A stretch of 64,000 nt of DNA from HOT-345 sp963531535 (GCA_963531535.1 CAUSGX010000001.1:62001-126000); one strand, 5' to 3'. Positions 52,971 to 62,641 are shown, counted from the stretch's first letter. A program made the numbers and translations. Notes: generated by a model from the sequence alone, not told the origin.

Positions 52971-53525
52971 TTACTCAAGATTTGGAGCTCAACACTCAGG
53001 ACAATAAGCATATCCACGAGTATATTTTTGATGACATTCTTTACATTCAGTCTTTAGACTCTCTCCACAATACACACAAGCATTATAACTCTTGTCTACA
53101 ATCTGCTCACAGTGAGGACAAATTGTCACCGTATTCATCAGAGCCTCTCTCCAATATCCCCTTTCCCATCTATAAGACAGAGGACGAAAGGCCAAATACA
53201 ATGGTAAACCAATCACTGGGGAAAGCACAGTTACAAGTAAAGCAGAAAAAAACTGATATCAAACACTATCACTCCTTGCAGTTGAATCTTTCAAAACCCA
53301 GAGAATAGTCAATATCCACACTAAAACCACGAGCATTAAACCCCAAATCTCAAGATCAGAATACCCTGAAAGGATAGGAAAAACATCAGAAATCCAGCGA
53401 GCAACATCAGTAAATATACCATGATTCACAGGAGTTAAGAGTTGTGGGACCTGCTCCATAGTGGTATCCATAACTGCCACAGGGACCTCACCAGAACTAC
53501 CAAGAAATAACGAAGAATCTGTCAT
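52971..53525 (-). CDS. Two-helix membrane protein with double zinc ribbon
   Basis: A 184-residue protein. A polar N-terminus is followed by two membrane helices (about 60-82 and 92-112), then a C-terminal cytosolic double zinc ribbon: TICPHCEQIVDKSYNACVYC-GE and TECKECHQKYTRGYAYCPEC-G. The last G is a TGA. Zinc-ribbon tails of this type occur in bacterial membrane proteins as structural or interaction modules. It lies between rel and the pilus-like gene on the same strand. Confidence 0.7.
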
Positions 53526-53561
53526 TTGAAAAATAAATATATAAAAGTAAAAAAGTCTGAA

Positions 53562-55808
53562 TTACGATAACTGTTTCCTTAAAATCTCTAGAGAAGTACT
53601 AAACTTCTTCAAATCCTTAAGAAGAAATGAAGCCTTCGCTGGATTATCAAGATGAAGAGAGAAGTCGACCTCCACTCCGGTAAGTTCAGTATTTTTTATT
53701 GACATTTCCAAGAGCTGAATATTGAACTGAGCAAAAGACTGCAAAAAGTCAACAATCGTTAACTCACGAGGGTTAAACTTAACCTTCATCGAAAAGCGGT
53801 ACTGACTAGCTTCATCTCCCTGCCAATGCGCCTCCAACAAAGAGTCAAGAGAGATCGTCTTGAGTGCCTTACAAGAAACAGCATGAATTTTTATACCATC
53901 TTTTGTTGACTTAGCAATAATCCTCTCATGAGGAGCTGGATGACACTCAGGGCAAAAGAAACAATGTAAATGCTTATCATTGTCAACGATTACAGCAAGT
54001 GGAGAAGCAGTATTTTGCTGCTGCGCCTGCAATTGCACCTTAAGTTCCTCTTTCTGTTGAGAAACATCCTTGATCACCGTTTTCTCAACCGCATTTTTCA
54101 TGAGATCTGGATAAGCATCTCTCACAATATTTCAGTAAGTCTCTTGCTTATCTAATACTAATAAAAGCCTCCTTTCAACCTCTAAAGCATCATCAAGCTT
54201 CTGAATTTTATCTTTTTCAGAACGGAAAAGCGGAAGCTCCATATCCTTCAAATAACTATTCAACCCAGCAATCGCCTCTTGTAAACGAAGCTCTCTTTCT
54301 GCTGTCTTAATATATTTCAAAAGCTGATTTTTTGCCGTTGGTGTACGGAGAAACTCTAACCAATGCTTATTTGCTGAAAACTTATTTTTGAAGGTATTAA
54401 TATTAACAATATCTCCAGTCTTAAGCTGATAGCTAATTGGTTTAATTTGTCCGTTTACAATCGCATTTTTGAACCTGAGACCAATAGAGCTATGTACACT
54501 AAATGCAAAATCCAGAACTGTTGATCCAACTGGAAGCTCCTTGATATCTCCTCTCGGAGTATAAATAAAAATTGTCTTATCTAAAACCTCAATATTAAGC
54601 TGAGATTTAAACTTCTCCTTTTGTTCTGTATCAGTATAATCAGATACAATCTTTTGAAGCTTCTGAATCCATATTCCCTGCTGCTCTGAGACCAAAGTCG
54701 GCTGATTATTATCTGAATATGCAAAATGCGCAGCCACTCCAAACTCAGCAACATTTTCCATCTCCTCAGTTCTAATCTGGATTTCTACTGGAAAACGGAA
54801 CATCCCAAGGACTGTTGTATGAATACTCTTATATCCATTAAACTTTGGAATAGCAATATAGTCCTTAATCTTTTTAATCAAAGGGATATAGTACTTATGA
54901 ATAATTCCAAGGACCATATAACAATCTCAGATATCTTGTGTAATCACTCTAAAAGCCAGAAGATCCATCACTGTTGAAATATCTGTCTCATGATACTTTT
55001 TGGAAAGTTTTTCATAGATTCTATAAGGGCTTTTCACTCTTCATTTTACAACAAAATTCTTAACTCACTCTTTTTCAAGCATCTGAGTCAGCATTTTAAT
55101 ACCTCTTTCTGTAAACTTATCTCCTTCACGAAAATATTTCTTTAAATACTGAGTAATCCTCTTGAATTCCTCAGGATACAAGACCGCAAAAGCTCAGTTC
55201 TCTAGCAAAATCTGAAAATGATAAAGCCCAAGCCTCTTGGCAATCGGAGCATAAATCTTGATAGTCTCCTCTGCGATCTTCCTCCTCTTTCTCTCCTCAG
55301 GATGAAACTGTAAAGTCTGAATATTATGGATACGATCAGCCAATTTCACAAAAATCACTCTCAAATCCTTCGCCATAGCGAGAAAAGTCTTTTTGATCGT
55401 CTCCAAATGCCTATCTTCTCACTGATATCTTACCTTAGATACCTTTACCAGCCCCTCACAGATATCTGCAACCTCCTCAGTAAACTCAGCCGCAACTTCC
55501 TCACGCGTAATCGGAGTGTCCTCAATCACATCATGCATAATACAGGATTGAATAGACTCTAAGTCGGGTTTTAATTCCATCAAAAACAAGGTAGCCTTAA
55601 GCGGATGCACAATATAGGGCTCCCCTGAAAGCCTCTTCACCCCAGCATGCGCAGCCTTAGTAAATTCATACGCATGATAAATACCTGGGATCTGCTCAGG
55701 AGGCAAATACTTTGAAGCCTGAGAAACAATCTCCTCAACTAGCTGAGTCGGTTCCTCATCAAAGGTCAATTGGTAGTCAAAAAATTCGTCAATCTCTCTT
55801 ACATCCAT
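53562..55808 (-). CDS. rel: Bifunctional (p)ppGpp synthetase/hydrolase (RelA/SpoT homologue)
   Basis: A 748-residue long RSH enzyme of the stringent response. HD hydrolase domain: YIVHPLKATLFLMELK, IMHDVIEDTPIT. Synthetase domain: RVKSPYRIYEKL, YIAIPKFNGYKSIHTTVLG, PVEIQIRTEEME. TGS domain: IYTPRGDIKELPVGSTVLDF, then a helical region. The end has CFFCPECHPAPHE and an ACT-like segment. Both active sites look whole, so synthesis and hydrolysis are expected. TGA codons occur at about nine sites. Start MDVREIDEF. Confidence 0.95.
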
Positions 55809-55880
55809 CGTATTTTTTGAGGAACAAATAAAAACATACCTTTTAAACTATGAATATTATCCAAATAATCAAGAGAAAAA

Positions 55881-56273
55881 TTAAAAAAAGCTCTTTTTCA
55901 TCTGATTTTTTTCCTGTTCTGACAAAGATCCAAGCCTCTCCTCAAGTTCAGAATCAGGACCATTCAAATATTTTGAAAGCTCAGCAGTCTTTTCTGATGC
56001 CTTTTTAATATGCACATAATATTTTCAAAGCTCAGCAACCACATCAGAAAGCTCATCATTTTTCTCTAATAAAGAAGACGCTTGTTCTCTCAGATAAACA
56101 TTTTGAGCCTGAAGTTCCTCCATTTCCTCCTGCAAATATGTAAGCTGCTCATTCGCTCATTTTAGATGTTTTCTTAGCTCAGCAACGACATCCTTATGCT
56201 GATATTGTCGATAAAAAATCACATATCAGAGCCCAACTCCTCATAAGCTCGCCAATATCACATACCATACCAT
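55881..56273 (-). CDS. Membrane-anchored coiled-coil protein
   Basis: A 130-residue protein. One N-terminal membrane helix (MVWYVILASLGGVGLGYVIF, three G by TGA) and a long cytosolic coiled coil (ELRKHLKGANEQLTYLQEEM, ending near AELSKYL). No family recognised. It lies 72 bases after the stop side of rel on the same strand, and its role is unknown. Such short anchored coiled coils are often scaffold or division accessory proteins (inference). Confidence 0.6.
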
Positions 56274-56435
56274 CTCTTCATCAAAAAAGGATTAAAAACT
56301 GACTTTACTATAGAGTTTACTCCTCCAATTGCAAGAAAAAATACCTCATCAATATCATCATAAACGAAGTTATCTCCTCTCCTATGAATCAAAAAAGGAG
56401 CATTATACATAAAAACGAAATATATTTAGAAAGCT

Positions 56436-57434
56436 CTATACCTCTCCTAAAAGCTCTTTCTTTATTCAGCTTCCATTCAAGAAAATCAAAGTATCCATAT
56501 CTCCTGGCTCCCACTGTTTACCAAACATTTCAAGCTGATTTGAAGAATGAAATGGAACAATATACTTATTATGATAAGTTGTATATTTTTTATTGAAACA
56601 GTCCATAAAATTTCAGTTTTTTATGATTGGTGAAATGATGAAAATATCCTTATTCGTTAATTTCAGATCATCTAACCACTTGCATAAATATTCAACATAG
56701 AAGTTGATATTATCCAAAACAAGGTTCTTCGCTAAGGGATTTGCATCAATCTCCTCAGAAGTCTTGTATCGATACTTTACAATCTGATTATCCTTATACA
56801 TTTGCATCAAAAAATTAATCCCAAAATTGATATGTTCAATCCTCTTATAAAACCCATCTTCAATCGCAACTACCTTACAATAACTCTCCTTGATATACAG
56901 CAAAAGGAATGAATCTCTTTCAAGTTTTCTCTTGAGAAAAGAAATCGTCTTAAAACTTTCAGGGAAAATCCTCAAATGCTTATGAGAAAAAAGATTACCA
57001 TAATGCTTATTAAATTCCAAAAGCGTATCTCTATTGATATAAATCAGATACAAACGAAAAAAAATCTGACCTTGAGCCCCGATCAAGTATTTTTGAGGCT
57101 CTCAATTAACAAAAATACTGTCCACATTGGTAAATAACAGCTCCTCTTTAGTAATCTCCTTGAGATAATTTAATCTTTCATGCGTGATTTCATTGATATC
57201 ATCTATGGTAAACGGACGATCTAGCTCCTTAAAAATATCAAACCTAAAGAAATGGAATCTTGAATCATCAAGCAGAAAATAATGATTATATTCAGGATAA
57301 GAAAAAGACTGATTAATCACATTTTGAAGTGACTCATACACAGCATATTGTTGCATACCAAGATCTTTTTGGTACTTCACTATACGGAATTTTGGATGCT
57401 TGACATCAAATTCCTCATGCCAGAGATAAAACAT
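56436..57434 (-). CDS. Protein of unknown function, weakly actin-like (PilM/FtsA type)
   Basis: A 332-residue soluble protein. RIFPESFKTISFLKRKLERD followed by SFLLLYIKESYCKVVAIEDG and IEHINFGINFLMQMY recalls the strand-turn pattern of PilM/FtsA actin-like proteins, where a type IV pilus or division ATPase holds a nucleotide; no phosphate loop is certain. Rich in Tyr and Phe. TGA is used three times. It lies 30 bases after htpX on the same strand. Function cannot be assigned with confidence. Confidence 0.5.
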
Positions 57435-57464
57435 CAGCCTTTTCAGCCTTTAGAAAATAAAATA

Positions 57465-58373
57465 CTAATAACTCTCAAGTGCTTTAATTCTATCCTCAAT
57501 ACTTGGATGCGTCTGAAACCAAGACGAAACTTTCCCAAGAGGATTTGCAATAAACATCGCAGACATTTCCTTATTTTTCACATCAACCTCAGGCTCTTGA
57601 GAAATCTTTCTTAACGCTGAAATCATCGCCTGATTGTCTTTAGTCAGCTCAACACTTCCAGCATCTGCGAGAAACTCTCTTTTTCTAGAAATAGCAAGCC
57701 TAATGAGCGGATAGACCAAATACCCAAGAACCATCAATACAACTCCAACTAATGGTAATACATTCCCTTTTTCATTATCCCTTCTACTTCAAGCTCTAAT
57801 CAAAATCTCACCAAGCATAGCAATCGCTCATATATACAAGACCATCACAAGCATCAAAAGCGAATCTTTATTGATAATATGTGTTAATTCATGTGCCGCT
57901 ACTGCCTCAATCTCAGCCTTATTGAGATGATTGAGCAAACCTCTAGTAAATACCACCCAAGAATCACTTGCTCTCCATCCAAGCGCAAAGGCATTCATTC
58001 CTTCTGATTCAATAATTCAAATCTTTGGAGTAGGCAAACCTCTAGAAATACACAAATTCTCAACAATATTGTAAATTTCAGGCTCCTCCTTTCTCGTTAC
58101 CTCTTTGGCTCCAGAAAAAGAAAACATCAAACTTTTTTGAAAAAAGAACGAAATCAGAAGCCAAAGAATTAATATCGGCACGAGAAGTGTCAAAATCTCT
58201 CCTGTATCACTAAGAGCGAGGTCCAAAGCTTGAGTTCCACTATTACCATTTTTCGTATTTAGAAAATAGAACACCACAAAAACTCCAGCGCCCAAAAAGG
58301 CTGGAAGCAAAACAATCAAAATCCAGGTTTTTAATTGATTATCTCGCTTTGAAGATTGAAGCCCTTGATACAT
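57465..58373 (-). CDS. htpX: Protease HtpX homologue
   Basis: A 302-residue membrane zinc protease (M48). Two N-terminal helices (about 17-38 and 60-80), AHELTHIINKDSLLM (HExxH, zinc) at the cytosolic face, two more helices, and RKREFLADAGSVELTKD with the third zinc ligand Glu, then FQTHPSIEDRIKAL at the end. It would degrade misfolded membrane proteins. TGA in PKIGIIES and elsewhere. lemA lies 119 bases upstream on the same strand, a common htpX-lemA pairing. Confidence 0.95.
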
Positions 58374-58492
58374 AAAAAATATTCAAAAAATAAAAAGAAA
58401 AATCCGACCTAAACAAAAGAAATCTGATTTTCCTTCTTGATACTATCAAAATCTCAAAAAATCAGACTTCTTCTTAATATTTTAATAGTAAC

Positions 58493-59044
58493 TTAAAACT
58501 GTACTTTTGGAGTGCTCTTAGCAGCCTCATCATCAAGTTCAAAAAACTCAACTTGAGTAAATCCAAAACGATTAGCAATCAAGTTGCTAGGGAAACTCTG
58601 GATAGAGGTATTATACTCTCTTGTTGTTGAGTTAAAGAATCTTCTAGCAGCAGCCAGCTTGTTTTCAATATCTGAAAGTTCAGTCTGAAGCTCTAAGAAG
58701 TTTTGGTTAGCCTTAAGATCTGGATAATTCTCTGCAACAGCGAAAAGCGTCTTCAAAGCTCCTGTAAGCTGATTATTCGCCTCAAGTTTTCCTTCCACTC
58801 CATTTGCATGGAGAAAACTTGTCCTCGCATCAGTCAAATTCTGAAGAGTCTCCTTTTCATGAGTAGCATATCCTTTTACCGTATTAACAAGATTTTCTAC
58901 CAAATCAAACCTCAGCTTAAGTTGAACATCAATATCAGCAAAAGCATTTTCTCTATTATTCTTAAGAGATACCAATCTATTGTACAAGCTAATCGCCCAA
59001 ATCACGATTAAAAACAGCACTCCAAGGGTAATTCGTAGTCACAT
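58493..59044 (-). CDS. lemA: LemA family protein
   Basis: A 183-residue protein with one N-terminal helix (about 3-20) and a helical bundle: LYNRLVSLKNNRENAFADID, QLKLRFDLVENLVNTVKGYA, FFNSTTREYNTSIQSFPSNL and NRFGFTQVEFFELDDEA. The start ATG is followed by TGA as the second codon (M-G-L-R). Normally paired with htpX, as here. Function of LemA is unknown. The longer start gives a complete membrane segment. Confidence 0.94.
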
Positions 59045-59180
59045 GATCTATAGGATAGGAAATAAACACTTTGACTATAAGAATTTCTAAGAGATTGTCA
59101 AATGAAAACAAAAAAGAAAAATTAGATTTTTTTGAGCTTTATACCTTCTATATACAACTATTCAGCAATATTCTCAAACA

Positions 59181-59215
59181 AAAAAAGACTCATCTGATAC
59201 AGATAAGCCCTTTTT
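59181..59215 (-). terminator. Terminator of the 249-residue orphan gene
   Basis: On the minus strand GGGCTTATCTG pairs with CAGATGAGTCT (several G.U) and is followed by seven Ts, about 30 bases past the stop at 59242. Confidence 0.65.
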
Positions 59216-59241
59216 CTAGTTGGTGTCAATGAGTTCTCATT

Positions 59242-59991
59242 TTATTTCTCAGCCGCTTTGATCAGCTGATCAACAAGACGCTCAAGTTCTCTTTTCACAT
59301 ATTCGGCATTACATTTTTCAATAGTATCTCCAAAATGCTTACAATCAAACCCAATCACAAACTCTCCTTCTAAATCATTCAAAATCTGACTTTTCGGAGT
59401 AATCATCTGACTAAAGGTTATCCCTCCATGAACAGATAATGACAGGGCAAGATCTAAACAGTTCTTCTGGCAAAAGGGATGTTCCTTAGGAACTGCAACA
59501 TACCCACAATAATAGGAAGTTGAGTAAGAATCCATACCCATCAAGAAATAATTCTCCTTACCAGACCAAGACTGCTTCAAGATCCTACACTGATAGCCCT
59601 TATACTCAAAGGCAATGTAATCTTCAGCCTCACCTTGCTGTTCAACGACATCTTGATGAGTAGTATCACCAGCAGAAGGAGCTTCTACCTCCTCCAAGCA
59701 ATCCTCATCAAAATCTGCGATCACCACCTCAATGTTTGAGATATCCTCAAGGAAAGCCTCAAAGCTTTTGCCCGTCTCATAAAAGAGAATGAATTTTAGT
59801 AAGACATTCTCTCCATAAAGTATACCATTTTCCTCCAGTAGTGATTCGTTCTCCTCCAGTAGTGATTCGTTCTCCTCCAGTAGTGATTCGTTCTCCTCCA
59901 AGAGAGCCTTATAACGATTCTGAAGTGCACGGTATTTGCCCGGATGCTTTATAGTAAAAGCACGACCGGCTCGATTTACTTTTTTCTTCAT
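59242..59991 (-). CDS. Phage-type protein with heptad repeats, UGA-free orphan
   Basis: A 249-residue protein. The basic start is followed by LLEENES repeated three times and part of a fourth (coiled coil, residues 30-58). The C-terminal half has CGYVAVPKEHPF, LSVHGGITFSQM and FVIGFDCKHFGDTIE. This series resembles proteins common in phages and prophages (GYVxVPxxHP, VHGGxT, GFDCxHxGD). Sixteen or so glycines, none TGA. With its own promoter and terminator, it is best seen as an acquired gene. The molecular function is unknown. Confidence 0.75.
   Translation of the reverse strand: MKKKVNRAGRAFTIKHPGKYRALQNRYKALLEENESLLEENESLLEENESLLEENGILYGENVLLKFILFYETGKSFEAFLEDISNIEVVIADFDEDCLEEVEAPSAGDTTHQDVVEQQGEAEDYIAFEYKGYQCRILKQSWSGKENYFLMGMDSYSTSYYCGYVAVPKEHPFCQKNCLDLALSLSVHGGITFSQMITPKSQILNDLEGEFVIGFDCKHFGDTIEKCNAEYVKRELERLVDQLIKAAEK
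59831..59893. repeat. Tandem 21-bp repeat, three perfect copies
   Basis: The unit at 59831-59851 repeats at 59852 and 59873 without change, coding for the LLEENES heptads. Perfect identity at the DNA level suggests recent expansion; copy number could vary between strains. Confidence 0.95.
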
Positions 59992-60104
59992 ATGTTACAT
60001 TTTTTTAATTCAACATTCGCTTTAATAAACAACAGATTTCAAAAAAAATCTGGAATTAATAATAGTAATTATATATCATTGTTAAAGAACTCATTGACAA
60101 AAAG

Positions 60105-60132
60105 ATTATAATAATTAGAAAAAGAATGTCAA
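60105..60132 (-). promoter_or_regulatory. Promoter of the phage-type orphan gene
   Basis: On the minus strand TTGACA, 16 bases, TATAAT, a perfect consensus, about 110 bases before the ATG at 59991. The 287-base gap 59992-60278 otherwise holds no gene. Confidence 0.65.
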
Positions 60133-60221
60133 TAGCACTTTTATATAGAAAAGAAAAATCAGAATATTATATCTTTTTTCTATAACCCCAATTACTGTAG
60201 CAATAAGAAATAAAAAAGATA

Positions 60222-60249
60222 TTGACTTTAATAAAAAAATATATATAAT
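60222..60249 (+). promoter_or_regulatory. Promoter of the 120-residue orphan gene
   Basis: TTGACT, 16 bases, TATAAT, 29 bases before the ATG at 60279. Confidence 0.75.
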
Positions 60250-60278
60250 AAAAATATCAAACAAAAAATAATAACAAA

Positions 60279-60641
60279 ATGTCAACAATCAAAAAACTTT
60301 GGTGGCTATCACTTGCAATAGGTGGAGCTGCTCTACTCGCAATTTTCCTCTTAAAGGATACAAGATTCACTAACCTTGGACTCTATGCCGCATCTATTTG
60401 CGCAGTAGTCCAGGCAGGTCTCACATGCTTTACTCCAACCTTCAATCTCAAGTTTGGAGCACTGAAAAGAGAACTACTCTCGATGGTCATGCTATATCTT
60501 ATAGTATTCATCATGACGGTAGTAACGTTCTTTCAGGGAAGGATAAGTGGAATTGAGTTATTCCTTGGAGGATACTTCACTGTTGGAGTGGCTCTCATTC
60601 CCTTCGGAATGGTATATCTAAAATTGCAGGTAGACGATTAA
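60279..60641 (+). CDS. Four-helix membrane protein, UGA-free orphan
   Basis: A 120-residue protein with about four membrane helices (KLWWLSLAIGGAALLAIFLL; LGLYAASICAVVQAGLTCF; ELLSMVMLYLIVFIMTVV; LGGYFTVGVALIPFGMVYLK). No family recognised. Twelve or so glycines and no TGA. It has a consensus promoter and a terminator just after the stop. Next to two other UGA-free genes it makes a small island at 59242-61162. Confidence 0.7.
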   Translation: MSTIKKLWWLSLAIGGAALLAIFLLKDTRFTNLGLYAASICAVVQAGLTCFTPTFNLKFGALKRELLSMVMLYLIVFIMTVVTFFQGRISGIELFLGGYFTVGVALIPFGMVYLKLQVDD

Positions 60642-60645
60642 CAAG

Positions 60646-60671
60646 AAAGAGGCTTTATAAGCCTCTTTTTC
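60646..60671 (+). terminator. Terminator after the 120-residue orphan
   Basis: AGAGGCTT and AAGCCTCT form the stem with a 3-nt loop, followed by five Ts. Confidence 0.82.
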
Positions 60672-60700
60672 CAAGAAAGTTTTTTTTGCCACACTTCCAC

Positions 60701-60730
60701 TTGACATTTAGAGAAATTACATTATATATA
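60701..60730 (+). promoter_or_regulatory. Promoter of the 135-residue orphan gene
   Basis: TTGACA, 18 bases, TATATA, 25 bases before the ATG at 60755. Confidence 0.65.
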
Positions 60731-60754
60731 GATTATAAAATAAAAGTAAATATT

Positions 60755-61162
60755 ATGAGAAAAGTGATATTAGAATTATGCGCTGGCGCACTCTTCCTAT
60801 TAAAACTAGTAACATATCTAGACGGAGGAATAGATGAGGAATATAATGCCTTCTGGCCTATAGTAGGCTTTATCTTAGCAATACAGACCTTAACGCTAAT
60901 AATAGCGAGAAAGAAGGATAAAGATGAGTTTAGATATGGAGTCACCTTAATACTAAGTCTACAAGTGCTCTATATCATCATACTACTGACCTCATTAATT
61001 GGAGAGGTAGATCCCTTTATGGCAATGGCTATGGTAGTAGGAATAGCAGCACTACTCCTCACTATAGGAATTATCGTCTATGTTCTTTCTACTTGGATTG
61101 CTAGAAAACAAAGAGAGAACAAAGAAGAAAATAGTAGAGATGATCGTGTTATATCCTATTAA
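60755..61162 (+). CDS. Four-helix membrane protein, UGA-free orphan (second)
   Basis: A 135-residue protein with four membrane helices (about 3-20, 32-50, 63-85, 93-118) and a charged tail (RKQRENKEENSRDDRVISY). Similar in size and layout to the gene before it, though not alignable by eye. Eight or so glycines, no TGA. I started it at the ATG after the promoter, not at an upstream in-frame codon that lies before the -35 box. It has its own promoter and terminator. Confidence 0.7.
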   Translation: MRKVILELCAGALFLLKLVTYLDGGIDEEYNAFWPIVGFILAIQTLTLIIARKKDKDEFRYGVTLILSLQVLYIIILLTSLIGEVDPFMAMAMVVGIAALLLTIGIIVYVLSTWIARKQRENKEENSRDDRVISY

Positions 61163-61166
61163 ATTA

Positions 61167-61197
61167 AAGTTCCTAGTGTTTTACTAGGAACTTTTTT
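61167..61197 (+). terminator. Terminator after the 135-residue orphan
   Basis: AAGTTCCTAGT and ACTAGGAACTT form an 11-bp stem around a 5-nt loop, followed by Ts. Confidence 0.88.
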
Positions 61198-61202
61198 CAA
61201 AA

Positions 61203-61232
61203 AACAAAAAGAAATCTGATTTCAGACTTCTT
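61203..61232 (-). terminator. Terminator of the PH-domain gene, AAATCTGA type
   Basis: On the minus strand AAGAAGTCTG pairs with CAGATTTCTT (one G.U), followed by Ts. Nearly the same as the lysS terminator at 9483-9513. Confidence 0.7.
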
Positions 61233-61255
61233 TTATCGTAAAAATTATATACAAC

Positions 61256-61870
61256 CTATTCAGATCTCGATTTCTCCATATACTCCTTAACAACCTCACT
61301 CATCGCCTCGACGAGTACATTAAACCTCTGATTATCATCAGCAAGATCCTTTTCTATAACCTGCTTCTGCCTAGTCAAAAACTGCTCCTTTAGCATAATA
61401 AGCTTTGCAACCTGTTTCTTAGGATTACTCACATCAGAAAAAGGGAAATCAGTTCAGAATTCTAACTTTATCACAATATCTCCTTTCCCCCAAATTTTAT
61501 CCCAAACACCATTCTGCGAAGAAGAAATCGTATTAATTTTATTCCAAGAGAAAATCTCAGTTTTATACTCTAATCGCCCCTCCCAAAGAAATAAAGTCAC
61601 AGTATCCTTAGACAAAATCAAACAATCCAAATATAAGTTAAGAAAATCCACCATCCACTTAATAAACAGAAGAAGTCAGACTCCACCAAATATCCACTGC
61701 CAGTATGGAGCAGGACTCGTATGATTAAGCAAAGCAAAAATCACATATAACACAAAAAGAAGGACCATCATCACGAATGCCTCCTTTAAGTAAACAACTG
61801 GACTATGTCCAATTGTTGATTGAATATCTGAGGTATTCACATACTTTTTGATAAGCATCATTCTAAGCAT
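61256..61870 (-). CDS. Membrane protein with bacterial PH-like domain
   Basis: A 204-residue protein. Two membrane helices (about 28-50 and 60-82), then a beta-rich domain with YLDCLILSKDTVTLFLWEGR, TEIFSWNKINTISSSQNGVW and IWGKGDIVIKLEFG then FPFSDVSNPKKQVAKLI. This order fits the bacterial PH (DUF304/YdbS) domain. A helical tail closes the protein. TGA used twice (GGVGLL, EFGTDF). Role unknown. Confidence 0.7.
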
Positions 61871-61918
61871 AAGACCTCTCTCCTATCAAAATAAAATATA
61901 TGACCTCACCTGGTAAAA

Positions 61919-62149
61919 CTAAGCCTTCTTTTGAGCAGCTTCAATCCTCTTTTGCTTTTCAAGGTATTTTTCCATCATTCCCTTAACAGGCTTCTTAATT
62001 ACCTTGTCTTTATTGAAAACTGGATGACACTGATAACAAGTTTCAAGCTTAATAGGTCCCTCAACTGTAGTATTTACAGTAAATGAAGCACCGCAGATAC
62101 AATTTACTACAACATCTTTGTAATAAGCACCGTGAATTCCTTTTTTCAT
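61919..62149 (-). CDS. rpmE: Ribosomal protein bL31
   Basis: A 76-residue zinc-binding L31. MKKGIHGAYYKDVVVNCICG and LETCYQCHPVFNKDK give the CxxC...CxxC zinc site (C+ type). A lysine-rich helical tail follows. Six or so glycines, none TGA. It sits alone, 49 bases after the PH-domain gene's start side. Confidence 0.95.
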   Translation of the reverse strand: MKKGIHGAYYKDVVVNCICGASFTVNTTVEGPIKLETCYQCHPVFNKDKVIKKPVKGMMEKYLEKQKRIEAAQKKA

Positions 62150-62259
62150 CCCAATAATGTAAACAAATAAATGTTTCCGAACAAAGGACAGTATACAGAT
62201 TTGATTATCATTATCAAGTTATTTCACACAGAAAAAAATCAGATTTTTATATCATATTT

Positions 62260-62568
62260 CTAGAAAAACTGACGATATTTCACAATCATTTCCGGTAAAA
62301 CAGTAATATCATCATCTATAGCCCTCTTATTCCAATGCTGCTTCCCACATTTAGAACAAGAAAAAAGAATCCTGATTTCACTATTTTTCATTTCATAACT
62401 CGTCGGATACATTGCTCATTGACATTCACTTGCTCTGTCTCAAGGAACCTCACCATCTACATGTTTTGAAGCAAAACAAAAAGGACAATGATTACGACAA
62501 GTTTTCTGTGCCTTAGGAATTTCTTTCCCACAGTTAAGGCAAGTAAAGGTTTCATTAATTGTTTTCAT
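62260..62568 (-). CDS. RNHCP domain protein
   Basis: A 102-residue zinc-ribbon protein. FTCLNCGKEIPKAQKTCRNH-CPFC carries the RNHCP signature; VDGEVPGDRASECQGAMYPT and LFSCSKCGKQHWNKRAIDD follow. The G in PGDR and QGAM are TGA. Four Cys pairs can bind two zincs. The family is found in CPR and Actinobacteria and has unknown function. Confidence 0.88.
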
Positions 62569-62641
62569 AATTTCATCTCATCAACTAAAGAAGAAGCCGT
62601 TTTTAGAACTATTCTAACGACAAAGATACTCTAGCCAGTTT

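Noticed and set aside
59831..59893. CRISPR array
   Set aside because: The repeats are directly adjacent without spacers, and they code for a heptad in a protein frame. No cas gene is in the window.
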